A model generated the notes under the pieces. The model ran no database searches, was not told where the DNA came from, and saw nothing but the letters and a program-made list of their open reading frames with translations. Of a stretch of 64,000 nt of DNA, positions 55,801-62,360 are shown piece by piece; position 1 is the first letter of the stretch, and each line of letters starts with the position of its first letter. Both the position numbers and the translations under genes were made by a program. The DNA comes from Crocinitomicaceae bacterium (GTDB lineage Bacteria > Bacteroidota > Bacteroidia > Flavobacteriales_D > Crocinitomicaceae). The stretch covers positions 143,886-207,885 of the forward strand of contig JANQWC010000005.1 in NCBI GenBank assembly GCA_030730025.1. The letters are read 5' to 3'.

Positions 55801-58800
55801 TTATAACTCACGCCGCTTACTGTCGAACTAAAATTACTGACGTTTGTCTGCGTGTTGTCGCAGTAGTAGAATGGGCCTTGGGCCAAAACTATCGGGTTGG
55901 GATTGATGCTGATTTGAAATAGGATTGGTGCAGATAAACAACCACTTGCGCTGGCCTGAACACTGATGTTGGCAACATTTAATGCGGTATCGAGATTGCT
56001 TGCTACAAAAGCGGGCAATCCCAAGCCATTGCCACTTACCCCAAGTCCAATGCTTGCGTTGTCGTTGGTCCAGATGTAACTAGTGCCAGCTACCGCATTT
56101 GGGTTAGAGAAAGCCAGTCCGCTGAAGTTTTGTTGATGACACAACTGAAAACTTGACTCCTGTGCAATACTTGGAATAGGTGTTGCGATGATTTGAAAAC
56201 TGATGGAGCTGCTGCTGCAGCCGTTGTTGGTGGCACTGAAGGTAATAAATGCAGTATCTGGGCTAGAACCTGTATTGTTGGCTACAAAACTCGGGATATC
56301 TCCTTGGCCACTTGCACCGAGCCCTATAGTTGGATTGTTGTTTGCCCAGTTGTACGTATTGCCACTAGGTTGTCCGCTAAAAGTAATGGCGTTGGTATTG
56401 GCACCACTGCACAAAACTTGATTACCAGGGTTTAGAATTTGAGGCGTGGGGAGTATGGAAATTGTAAAACTGAGCGCAGGCCCAGCACAACTACCTGAAT
56501 TACCCACAACAGTAACACTTGCGGTTTGTACGTTCAAAGTGGAATTTTGCACTGTGAACGAAGGAATGTCGCCATTTCCACTTGCGCCAAGGCCAATACT
56601 CGTGTTGTTATTTGTCCAGGAGAAGGTACTGTTGTTAAGGCTAGCGCCAAAGCTTACCGCATTGCTTGTTGCCCCCGGACATAAGGTTTGATTCAGCACT
56701 GTATCCACAATTGGGAGTGGTAGAATAGTGATGTCGAAGGTAACTGGTACACCAATACAAGCACCTTGGTTTGGCGTTACAATGATTTGTGCAATTTGTG
56801 GCGTAACGCCATTATTGAGTGCTGTAAAGTTAGGTAAGGGACCAGTCCCGCTGGCAGCTAAACCTATTGTAGGGTTGTTGTTGACCCAAGAATAGGTAAT
56901 GCCTGTATAAGAGCTACTGAAGTTTTGTATGGGCACCACTACTCCAGCGCAAAAACTCAGGTTATTGACCACATTCATGGTGTAGTTGGGCAATACGGTT
57001 ACAGAGAAGGTGAGCGAATCTGGGCAAGTGCCAAGATTGGCGTTTCCGTACACGCTGTATGTAACCGTCTGATTCACCAAACCATTATTGGTGAGTTGGT
57101 CATTGATGAGGTTGGTATTCTGCGGAGTAGTGCTTTCACCAGTGACATTTGCTTGGTTGGTGGCCTGCCAATAGAGATTCGAAGGCACATTGGCGCTTAA
57201 ACTCGTATTGAGCGTACTGCCATGACAAATGGTCGTAGCTGGCGGTGGATTGATTTGTAATTCGGGAAATACGGTGATGCTTTGTTGACAAGTTGAGTTG
57301 CAATTTGGCGTACCGAATTCTCCACCTGCCGGATCTTGCGGACTTACATTGAGGGTAAGGACATAGGTTTGAGCCGTATTGGTGGTGTTGTTGAGTATTA
57401 CCGTTGGTTGCGCAGCTGTCGAACTAGAGATGCTACCGCTCATACCCCCTGGGTTATTGAGGCTCCACAGGTAATTCAAGGGAATAGGAGAAGCATTACA
57501 AGTAGGCGCAACTGTGGAGTTAACCACTTGTAAATTAAGTGGTGAGCAACCAGATAAGGTGTCTAAAGAAAACCCACAAATAGGTGCTTCAATGACGCAT
57601 ATTTGTTGAATAAGCGTATCCAAGCCACAAGAATTGTATTGAATTTGAGAAATGCTATAGGTGCCGGGTGTGTTATAAGTAATGGCCAGTGTTTGGGAGC
57701 CGTTTCCAGCTAAGGAGTTGTAGTTGCCGTTATAACTGCCCAGTGTGCCACTATTTAGGGTAAAATCTACGCCTAGGGTTCCTCCGCCCAAGAGCCAATA
57801 AAATTTAGCTTGCCCGGTACAGTTGTAGGGTGCTGAGGTGCTCACGATATTGCCCGAAACACCGGTATTGGTGGCGGTAATTTGCGTGCCTGTACAGATG
57901 GTGGTGTCAGAAATGGTAAAGCCCGGCGTTGGAAGAGAATTGACGGTAATCGGAGAAACCGTACTGAAAGTTTGACCGCAAGCGTTTTGAGCGGTGACCT
58001 GCGCATAGAAGGTATTGTTGGGGAAATTGCTTCCTGTGGGGTAGGTAATACCGCAAGATGTTGTGCCAAAGATGTAATAAACGATTTGGTCGTTGGTGAG
58101 GTTGTTGTATGTTAATACCGTACTGGTGTCGTCATTGAAAGACAAGGTGTAAACAGTGCCTGGTGGATTGAAAATGCCAGGAGCCAATGTGGGGTCGATT
58201 ACGAAGGTAACCGGATTACCAGGGCAGATCCCTACTGAGTTGAGGGCCCCAAGAGATACAAAAGGATTGGAGCCAGAATAAATATTATAGGTTTGCGTCA
58301 GGTTACAAGCGCCGTTTTGTGCTGTGAGCGTAAAGTAGTTATTGCCGAGTGTGGCGGTCTGAGCAGCGCTATCGATATAGGTCTGCGCCGTTCCAGAACC
58401 ATAAGTGATGCTGTAGGTGGTGCCAGCTGGGTTAAGGTTGTTTTGATAAGCGGCGTTTTCAATCAGAATGGTAGTGGTGCCGAGTCCGGAACACAACGGA
58501 TAAGTTTGGGTACCATTGACGTCGATCGGGTTGTAATACACGCCGTTGGCAGAAACAAAGGGCAGTGAGAGTGTGAGGTTAGTGCTTGTAATTAGAATGG
58601 TGTCGTAGACCACGCAAGCCCCAAATGTTGCTTCAATGACATACGTTCCGGGAGCAGAGGACAATACATCGAGTTGGCTTGCGGTGCTATTGACAATTGT
58701 GCCGTTCAAAAACCAATTGATGCTACTCGGTGCGCCTGAATTACCCGTAAATGTTGGCGTGAGGGTTGTGGTGTCTGGGCCGCAGAGATTTTGGTTGGGG

Positions 58801-58895
58801 CCAAGACTTACTACTTGTGGGCACTGCGCGTTGGCAATACTCGAGAGAAAAGTATAGGAGAAAATTACAAGAAATAAGTGTAATCTTATAACCAT
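49824..58895 (-). CDS. Giant secreted repeat protein (3,023 residues) with type B T9SS/CHU_C sorting domain
   Basis: The largest gene in the window. ATG 58895 gives a signal peptide (MVIRLHLFLVIFSYTFLSSI then ANAQ). The in-frame TTG 18 nt upstream overlaps the -7 box and is rejected. About 545 N-terminal residues form Cys-paired Ig-like modules. About 23 PKD-like repeats of some 93 residues follow, then three PKD domains (NFLWNFGDGTSS, YLWDFGNGQTS, YSWDFGDGETS). The last 92 residues are a gliding-motility type B sorting domain (YVPNSFTPNDDENN, LLIFDRWGEVVFES). Probably a long surface filament or adhesin. It heads the operon with the ankyrin and DOMON genes. Confidence 0.93.
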   Translation of the reverse strand: MVIRLHLFLVIFSYTFLSSIANAQCPQVVSLGPNQNLCGPDTTTLTPTFTGNSGAPSSINWFLNGTIVNSTASQLDVLSSAPGTYVIEATFGACVVYDTILITSTNLTLSLPFVSANGVYYNPIDVNGTQTYPLCSGLGTTTILIENAAYQNNLNPAGTTYSITYGSGTAQTYIDSAAQTATLGNNYFTLTAQNGACNLTQTYNIYSGSNPFVSLGALNSVGICPGNPVTFVIDPTLAPGIFNPPGTVYTLSFNDDTSTVLTYNNLTNDQIVYYIFGTTSCGITYPTGSNFPNNTFYAQVTAQNACGQTFSTVSPITVNSLPTPGFTISDTTICTGTQITATNTGVSGNIVSTSAPYNCTGQAKFYWLLGGGTLGVDFTLNSGTLGSYNGNYNSLAGNGSQTLAITYNTPGTYSISQIQYNSCGLDTLIQQICVIEAPICGFSLDTLSGCSPLNLQVVNSTVAPTCNASPIPLNYLWSLNNPGGMSGSISSSTAAQPTVILNNTTNTAQTYVLTLNVSPQDPAGGEFGTPNCNSTCQQSITVFPELQINPPPATTICHGSTLNTSLSANVPSNLYWQATNQANVTGESTTPQNTNLINDQLTNNGLVNQTVTYSVYGNANLGTCPDSLTFSVTVLPNYTMNVVNNLSFCAGVVVPIQNFSSSYTGITYSWVNNNPTIGLAASGTGPLPNFTALNNGVTPQIAQIIVTPNQGACIGVPVTFDITILPLPIVDTVLNQTLCPGATSNAVSFGASLNNSTFSWTNNNTSIGLGASGNGDIPSFTVQNSTLNVQTASVTVVGNSGSCAGPALSFTISILPTPQILNPGNQVLCSGANTNAITFSGQPSGNTYNWANNNPTIGLGASGQGDIPSFVANNTGSSPDTAFITFSATNNGCSSSSISFQIIATPIPSIAQESSFQLCHQQNFSGLAFSNPNAVAGTSYIWTNDNASIGLGVSGNGLGLPAFVASNLDTALNVANISVQASASGCLSAPILFQISINPNPIVLAQGPFYYCDNTQTNVSNFSSTVSGVSYNWTLDNTAIGLNQSSGQDSIPSFTAQNNTSNPINGNFNITATINGCVGPVQSFQYIVNPLPVIDTVSSIVVCALTNVDINFGSSTPSNGNSYSWVNNEPIIGLGANGAGDISFLSQNLTSIALNAQVDITPTYTNGTASCLGLPTSFNITVHPSLIVNPIQDQSICVGNSTAAVGFSSNIAGSSFSWTNNNPSIGLGISGSSNLSSFIGINQGTQLETAQISVVPTYSFGSQLCTGQALNFEINVLPLPLVDPTSDETFCHQGQANINFSSAYNPVSYSWSSLPNGIGLPSIGQGNINFISQNNTANNLSATAFVTATYNLNGVSCTGPNDTILITVLPQVMTSGSPDQLLCNGDSSAAVIWNSSLPNSTFSWLSLGANSGFAASGFGNTPPTLVSNTSNTQQQTALVGLATLQLNGVSCPGIADTVLIDVNPTPILSFGQANQVLCSGDSSQIVNLNSTVSGANFSWTLGSVSAGLSGWVQANGTGSLPAALLTNSSNSTTSVQLTAFASTGGLLSCPGPSSSYTIQVLAVPFINPVQDVFACNQSSLGNINFSGTANTISWANNNPSIGLAASGTGNIGSFNTQNSSNQVVNTAQLIVQSSYNLNALSCVGNIDTFNISVAPITTVQAVGNQVWCNGANTNAINLTGTGTSYNWSNNNPSIGLASTGQDSIPSFTAANPGLSNNTALLSINPIYTLNGLNCPGSAINFNINIVPGPSMNAQQDLFYCANSPISALPFTGTASNYSWTNTNTTIGLAASGTSTSLPAFISSNLDSIYAVASISVIPVIDTGLLTCVGLPEIFEIHILPVPNVDSIANQELCSGASTNQVVFSGNVANTQFQWQHNGSNLPLSSNGTGNIGAYTLTNTTATPLQVAFQVTPIVSAGALACPGTALNFDWTVLPQPNIINAGPLVYCTGTSVAAQGFSGTANSYTWVNNNISTGLPASGQDSLPAFLTTNTSAVPNEALLTVTPLYQTALQTCAGTALDLELVVNPVAFANLIPNQSYCHNELSNTTLISGNATSYLWSNDNQTIGLPANGSNQVPSFLSQNLSNQDTIAQISILPFYANLGLSCPGDSSGYSITIHPQPSLLTFNDTAICNGGNILYNLAGTVAASYTWSASNNSAISGAAQTPQTNPILAQTLVNSSSTPQQITYTISPTSSFGCVGPDSSIVVTVQPDVQLSVPATMEICSGSPVNANLNANVSSNFSWFVTVDNPNVSGESISASIGTYINDVLVNNTNVNQIVVYAITPLAVVGGCAGGVQTLSVLIKPPLELLNVDTLAICSGTAVNLGLFGNTNVSFTWYADQNINVTGESTSLVSSAMITDVLQNMSNQVQEVLYHVTGTAAINGCSTPIFPIWVQVLPTPQVSAPNNLTLCHNTTQGNIAINGNNAANTYDWAASGPNIGMGSNSGQQIIPAFTTSNTSNTELLSTISITPSLLFNGQTCLGTASNFDILVLPDPNVQGLIDLTFCEGVICPQQNFTGSVPGTTFNWSNTNVGIGLGTIGTNTLPSFLTQTTAQQTTSAQIVVIPNYTSNNLTCTGTPADFTILVNSLPIVLSSNLSICSGAPVDLALDATIPSNFVWQATAQPEVYGETANTAQNSNLIDDTLSQTTNIVQGVEYTVVATAIATGCQSLPNTIAVSVNPLPQINFIYTGTTLCDQSPVQFQNNTTGSNNFLWNFGDGTSSILNNPNHTYPGPGTFIVNLSTTDANTGCVAQDSLAVQIGSLPIASFEVSDSIGCGSLDVTFFADSLNQGWSYLWDFGNGQTSPQLGTTNTQFDQLGCYDLSLTVTNAAGCTAQTTYTDGVCVFANPVAAFEASDYILDSNQPLVSFTNNSLNAVSYSWDFGDGETSFATDPQHMYQNAVATYTIQLVAYNEVNCSDTSTAKISVVEDLSIYVPNSFTPNDDENNQQFLPILSAGFKNNTYHLLIFDRWGEVVFESRDPEVGWDGHEGYSSTPCQDGTYTWKISLVIAASQETKVFMGHVNLLR
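50850..57260 (-). repeat. About 23 tandem PKD-like protein repeats in the giant gene
   Basis: By eye, 23 units of about 93 residues (about 279 bp). Most have the pattern QxLCSGxxTN, (Y/F)xWxNNNPxIGLxASGxGxIPSF and a second Cys, ending in ILPxPxV or similar. Units 1, 18-20 and 23 follow a different sub-pattern with NVSGE and Ix(D/N)xL. The units are well diverged at DNA level, so no long exact repeats remain. Confidence 0.85.
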
Positions 58896-58910
58896 ATATT
58901 CAATTAGCCA

Positions 58911-58918
58911 CAAAGTTA
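58911..58918 (-). promoter_or_regulatory. -7 promoter element of the giant-protein operon
   Basis: TAACTTTG on the minus strand matches TAnnTTTG and lies 15 nt before ATG 58895. It includes the TTG that could otherwise be taken as a start. Confidence 0.6.
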
Positions 58919-58967
58919 CCTAAAATTCAGGACTTTTACGGATAACGTCAGACAAGTAAAAGGGTTG

Positions 58968-59438
58968 CTATAAGGATTGAAATGCCGACCACAACATGGC
59001 GCCAACTAGCATGATTTTGAGCCCAGTACCCAGCAAAAAACCTAAAAAGGCACCTTGGGCAGAACGCCAGGCATCTTGGTTTTTGCGACCCGCGAGTAGT
59101 TCGCCGAGGTAAGCACCAATAAATGGCCCGAGAATGATGCCCCAGGGCCCGGCAAATAAGCCAAGTAAAACACCAATTGTGGCTCCCCACTGCCCCGCTT
59201 TTGTGCCCCCGAATTTTTTGGTGGTCCAGACGGGCAGTAAGTAATCGAGTAAGAGAATGGCAACAGCTGCAATCGCGTAAAAAATCAAAAGGTTATTGGA
59301 AAGCGAATGTCCGCCCAAGAAATGGATCAAAAGGAGACCAATAAAAGAGATCGGTGGCCCGGGCAAAACAGGTAAGAAGCTGCCCAGTAAACCGGCAAAA
59401 ATCAAAAGAAAACCGAGAATGGTCCAGATGAGTTCCAT
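58968..59438 (-). CDS. DUF456-family membrane protein
   Basis: A 156-residue integral membrane protein of the DUF456 family. It has about four or five hydrophobic helices with Gly-rich stretches (GLFAGPWGIILGPFIGAYLGE is the typical glycine-zipper-like region) and the ILGFLLIFAGLLGSFLPVLPG N-terminus. Function unknown. It lies 20 nt after the barrel-like gene and is probably the last gene of the amylase unit. No clear terminator follows before base 58911. Confidence 0.85.
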   Translation of the reverse strand: MELIWTILGFLLIFAGLLGSFLPVLPGPPISFIGLLLIHFLGGHSLSNNLLIFYAIAAVAILLLDYLLPVWTTKKFGGTKAGQWGATIGVLLGLFAGPWGIILGPFIGAYLGELLAGRKNQDAWRSAQGAFLGFLLGTGLKIMLVGAMLWSAFQSL

Positions 59439-59458
59439 TGGTACTTAAAAATGAATGT

Positions 59459-60316
59459 TTAGAAATGATAACTCAATTTGAGTTGAGCACCAGCGGTTTG
59501 ATAATTCAGATTGGGAAGCGTCAGCTCGTTGGTAACCAAAGTGTGTTTGGTAAAAAGACCTTTATAAATGAGTATTTCTAGGTTGAAGTAATGCAAATCT
59601 TTGCCAATAAACGAGAAACCATGGCCAATACCTAAATTGAGGCTGCTCACATTGGATTCAAAGGTCTTTTCCATGGTGGATGGAAAGGGAGGCATCGTGA
59701 GGTCGGGCACTTGGAATGTTTCGTTGTCTGCCAGGTTTTGATAAGAGAGGGTGATGGGGATATAACGTGCCACATTGTTTTTCATGGCATCGTATTGAAA
59801 GCGGTAGTTGAAGTTGTATTGACTGAAAATCGCAGGGTCTCCCAAAGCCTTGAGGTCGGTACTAAGGCCCACATAATGCTGGCGATGAATGTACTTCCCA
59901 AATCCTAAACTCAAGCATATGGGCGTGTAATAAAACATGCCGTTTTGGTTGCTCGAAAGGTAATAGTCATCGGGCTTGAAGCCAGGGTCGGTGCCTGCAA
60001 AAAGGGTATTGAGGCCAACATGAAAGTCGAGTTCGTCTATTTTGCGCGCACGCACCAAGGAATCGACGTTTTTCACGCGTTTTCGGTATATTTTGTCTTC
60101 TTCAAAGAAGTCGTACATTTCTCTAGACAGCGAGTACATGCGGTTGTATTGATCGCGAAACGTGAGGTCGCCATCTTTTTGGTTGAATTCGATGATTTCA
60201 CCAAAGAGGATCTTGCCGGTTTTGAGGTGCACGACGTCGTAAATTACTGGCTTCTTTGTGGCTTGTGCGCCACTTAAAAAAGGAACAAAAAGAAAGATAA
60301 AAACGAGGAGTCTCAT
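59459..60316 (-). CDS. Exported protein, probably an outer-membrane beta-barrel, function unknown
   Basis: A 285-residue protein with a signal peptide (MRLLVFIFLFVPFLSGAQ). The N-terminal 60 residues (DVVHLKTGKILFGEIIEFNQ) look like a small beta domain seen in Bacteroidota envelope proteins. The rest alternates hydrophobic and polar residues in the manner of beta strands and ends in LKLSYHF, with a terminal Phe as in outer-membrane barrels. It starts 9 nt after the alpha-amylase stop, so the two are probably co-transcribed. The barrel call is inference. Confidence 0.72.
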   Translation of the reverse strand: MRLLVFIFLFVPFLSGAQATKKPVIYDVVHLKTGKILFGEIIEFNQKDGDLTFRDQYNRMYSLSREMYDFFEEDKIYRKRVKNVDSLVRARKIDELDFHVGLNTLFAGTDPGFKPDDYYLSSNQNGMFYYTPICLSLGFGKYIHRQHYVGLSTDLKALGDPAIFSQYNFNYRFQYDAMKNNVARYIPITLSYQNLADNETFQVPDLTMPPFPSTMEKTFESNVSSLNLGIGHGFSFIGKDLHYFNLEILIYKGLFTKHTLVTNELTLPNLNYQTAGAQLKLSYHF

Positions 60317-60325
60317 AGGGGTATT

Positions 60326-61684
60326 TTAATTTATTTGATAAATACGGTAGGCAAAAGGCGTAAGTTGCACAGCGGATCCAACTGTTTCGTTCTGAGTACT
60401 TATTAAATTCAAAAACGTACCGGTAAGGGCAGGAGGTAAGCTGACATTTATGGTGGTATTTCTAACATTGACCAAAACCAATAGATTTTGGCTACCGCTG
60501 GTTTTTTTCCAACAAATGAGGTCGTTAGATAATTGGTAAATAGAATAATTATTGACCCTCGCTGCGGGGAAGTTGTTATAGACCTCATAAATTTTTTGGT
60601 AGGCCGCTAACATGTCGGCATTTGCGCTCCAATTGATGGTAGAATTAGAGAAAAAGGGCGTAGTGCCGGTTTTTCCGACTTCTTGTCCGGTATACAATAA
60701 TGGTGTTCCGCCTGAGAAAAGATTGGCTACACTTGCTGCAATGGCGCCGTTTTTGCCGTTGAAAAGCGTCATTGGTGAGGCTTCCCAAGCAGATTGATCG
60801 TGGTTGGTGGTAAAGCGCACTTTGCCTTTGCCGCTTGGCAACGAAGCCAATTCAACTTGATGTATTGATGTAAGTGCGCTGCTTGCCGTTCCGGCCCAAA
60901 CGTTTTTAAGGGCCGTGTAGTAGTTCCAGCTGTAAGTGAGGTCAAAGCCAGCTTGGTAGTGATCTGAGCGGGTGCCCTCTGCAAGCATCAGTACATCTCG
61001 TTTATTCAAAGCCTTGAGTGCAGTAATGGCTTCTGTCCAAAAATCAAAGGGCACGCCGTCTGCGTAGTCGCAGCGAAACCCGTCCACATTGGCCTCCAAG
61101 ACCCAATATTTCATTGCGTCAATTTGTGCTGCCCGCATAGCGGCCTGATTGAAATTCAGGTCAGCGACATCGTTCCAGTTGGTTCCGGGCGGAATAATGA
61201 TTTGGCCGTTGGCATTTTGGCTGTACCATTCGGGGTGCGCACTGATCCAGGGATGATCCCAGGAGGTGTGGTTGGCCACCCAATCTAAGATTACCGCCAT
61301 ACCGAGGGCGTGGGCCTGATCGGTGAGTGCGCGCAAATCGGCAAGGGTGCCGTATTCAGGACTGATCTTGGTGTAATCTTTGACGCAATAAGGAGAACCA
61401 ACGCTATTGACACTTCCTTCTTCGTAGATGGGCATCAGCCAAATGACATTGGTGCCGAGGCTTTTGATGTGCTGTAATTTGGAAATCACGCCCTGAAGAG
61501 TGCCTTCCGAACTTTGGGCGCGCAAGTTGACTTCGTAAATGCATGCTTTGTTGGGGTCAGGGACATTGACCAATGGCGTACCGTATTGTTGTGGGCCACT
61601 TGTTGGCGGCGGCACAATAGGGTCTTCACCACAGGCAAAGGCCAAGCTCAGCAGTAAACTGATTGCGGCGAATTTAAAGTTCAT
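60326..61684 (-). CDS. Alpha-amylase-family (GH13) lipoprotein
   Basis: A 452-residue glycoside hydrolase with a lipoprotein signal (LSLAFACGEDP, lipidated Cys18). The GH13 conserved regions are complete: region I DWVANHT (134-140), region II GFRCDYAD with the nucleophile Asp206, region III with the acid Glu236 (LMLAEGT), and region IV TNHD with Asp296. A C-terminal beta domain follows. It cleaves or transfers alpha-glucans, probably on the outside of a membrane. No susC/susD pair is next to it, so it is not in a classical polysaccharide-utilisation locus. Confidence 0.95.
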   Translation of the reverse strand: MNFKFAAISLLLSLAFACGEDPIVPPPTSGPQQYGTPLVNVPDPNKACIYEVNLRAQSSEGTLQGVISKLQHIKSLGTNVIWLMPIYEEGSVNSVGSPYCVKDYTKISPEYGTLADLRALTDQAHALGMAVILDWVANHTSWDHPWISAHPEWYSQNANGQIIIPPGTNWNDVADLNFNQAAMRAAQIDAMKYWVLEANVDGFRCDYADGVPFDFWTEAITALKALNKRDVLMLAEGTRSDHYQAGFDLTYSWNYYTALKNVWAGTASSALTSIHQVELASLPSGKGKVRFTTNHDQSAWEASPMTLFNGKNGAIAASVANLFSGGTPLLYTGQEVGKTGTTPFFSNSTINWSANADMLAAYQKIYEVYNNFPAARVNNYSIYQLSNDLICWKKTSGSQNLLVLVNVRNTTINVSLPPALTGTFLNLISTQNETVGSAVQLTPFAYRIYQIN

Positions 61685-61709
61685 AGCTCTAAATTACGGA
61701 TAATGGCTG

Positions 61710-61717
61710 TAATTTCG
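61710..61717 (+). promoter_or_regulatory. -7 promoter element (TTCG variant) for the yigZ-like gene
   Basis: TAATTTCG ends 4 nt before GTG 61722. Its TAA is in frame with the gene, so GTG is the first possible start and the transcript would be leaderless. Confidence 0.5.
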
Positions 61718-61721
61718 CAGC

Positions 61722-62300
61722 GTGGCCAGCTATAAAACAATTGCCAATGAAAGTGAAGGGTTCTATAAGGAAAAAGGATCTAAGTTCTTGGCATTTGCTG
61801 TCCCTGTCTCTTCTGAAGATGAAATCAAAGCGTTTATTGCCCAAAAGCGCAAGGAGCACCACCAAGCTGTTCATGTGTGCTCTGCCTTCCGCCTAGGCGC
61901 AGACCATAAAGTATATCGCGCCTCAGACGACGGCGAGCCTTCCAATTCTGCCGGGCCGCCCATTTTGGGGCAAATCCAAGCATTCGAGCTCACCAATATC
62001 CTCATTGCTGTGGTGCGTTATTACGGCGGCACCAACTTAGGCGTGGGCGGCCTCATATCAGCCTATCGAACAGCAGCCAAAGCCGCACTTGAAAATGCGC
62101 AAATCCTTGAAAAGGAAGAAATGGAGCGCTATGAATTTACATGTACCTATGCCCAAATGCCTGGTATCATGACCTTTCTCAAGAAGGAAAAGATAGAAAT
62201 CACGACCACTTCCATGGACTTGTCTTGCCATTTCAAGCTGCTTTTAAACAAAAGTGCTGCACCTGAATTGATTGGCAAACTCGAAGCCCTGTTGGCTTAG
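61722..62300 (+). CDS. YigZ/IMPACT-family protein
   Basis: A 192-residue cytoplasmic protein. The N-terminal IMPACT domain contains EGFYKEKGSKFLAFAVPV, the signature SDDGEPSNSAGPPILGQIQ and VVRYYGGTNLGVGGLISAYR. The C-terminal DUF1949-like ferredoxin fold follows from about residue 138. The family is linked to translation regulation or proline dipeptide processing, but its biochemical role is unsettled. The start is GTG because an in-frame TAA lies 12 nt upstream. Convergent with the OmpA-family gene across a terminator. Confidence 0.93.
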   Translation: MASYKTIANESEGFYKEKGSKFLAFAVPVSSEDEIKAFIAQKRKEHHQAVHVCSAFRLGADHKVYRASDDGEPSNSAGPPILGQIQAFELTNILIAVVRYYGGTNLGVGGLISAYRTAAKAALENAQILEKEEMERYEFTCTYAQMPGIMTFLKKEKIEITTTSMDLSCHFKLLLNKSAAPELIGKLEALLA

Positions 62301-62310
62301 CAAATTTTAG

Positions 62311-62344
62311 AGCAAAAAAAATCCCTCTTTTCGGGAGGGATTTT
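62311..62344. terminator. Bidirectional terminator between yigZ and the OmpA-family gene
   Basis: A 10-bp stem pairs 62318-62327 with 62335-62344 around a 7-nt loop, with an A-run on one side and a T-run on the other. It serves two convergent genes whose stops lie within about 20 nt on either side. Confidence 0.8.
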
Positions 62345-62360
62345 CATCGTTTAATGAGGC

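Noticed and set aside
50850-57260. CRISPR-like or DNA-level tandem repeat array
   Set aside because: The periodicity is about 279 bp and is at protein level only; units are diverged and there are no short identical repeats with spacers.
49824-58895. Many open frames on the plus strand opposite the giant gene
   Set aside because: They are short, lack recognisable domains and promoters, and mirror the repeat composition of the minus-strand gene.
58911-58913. TTG 18 nt upstream as the start of the giant protein
   Set aside because: It overlaps the -7 promoter box TAACTTTG, and the ATG at 58895 starts a clean signal peptide.
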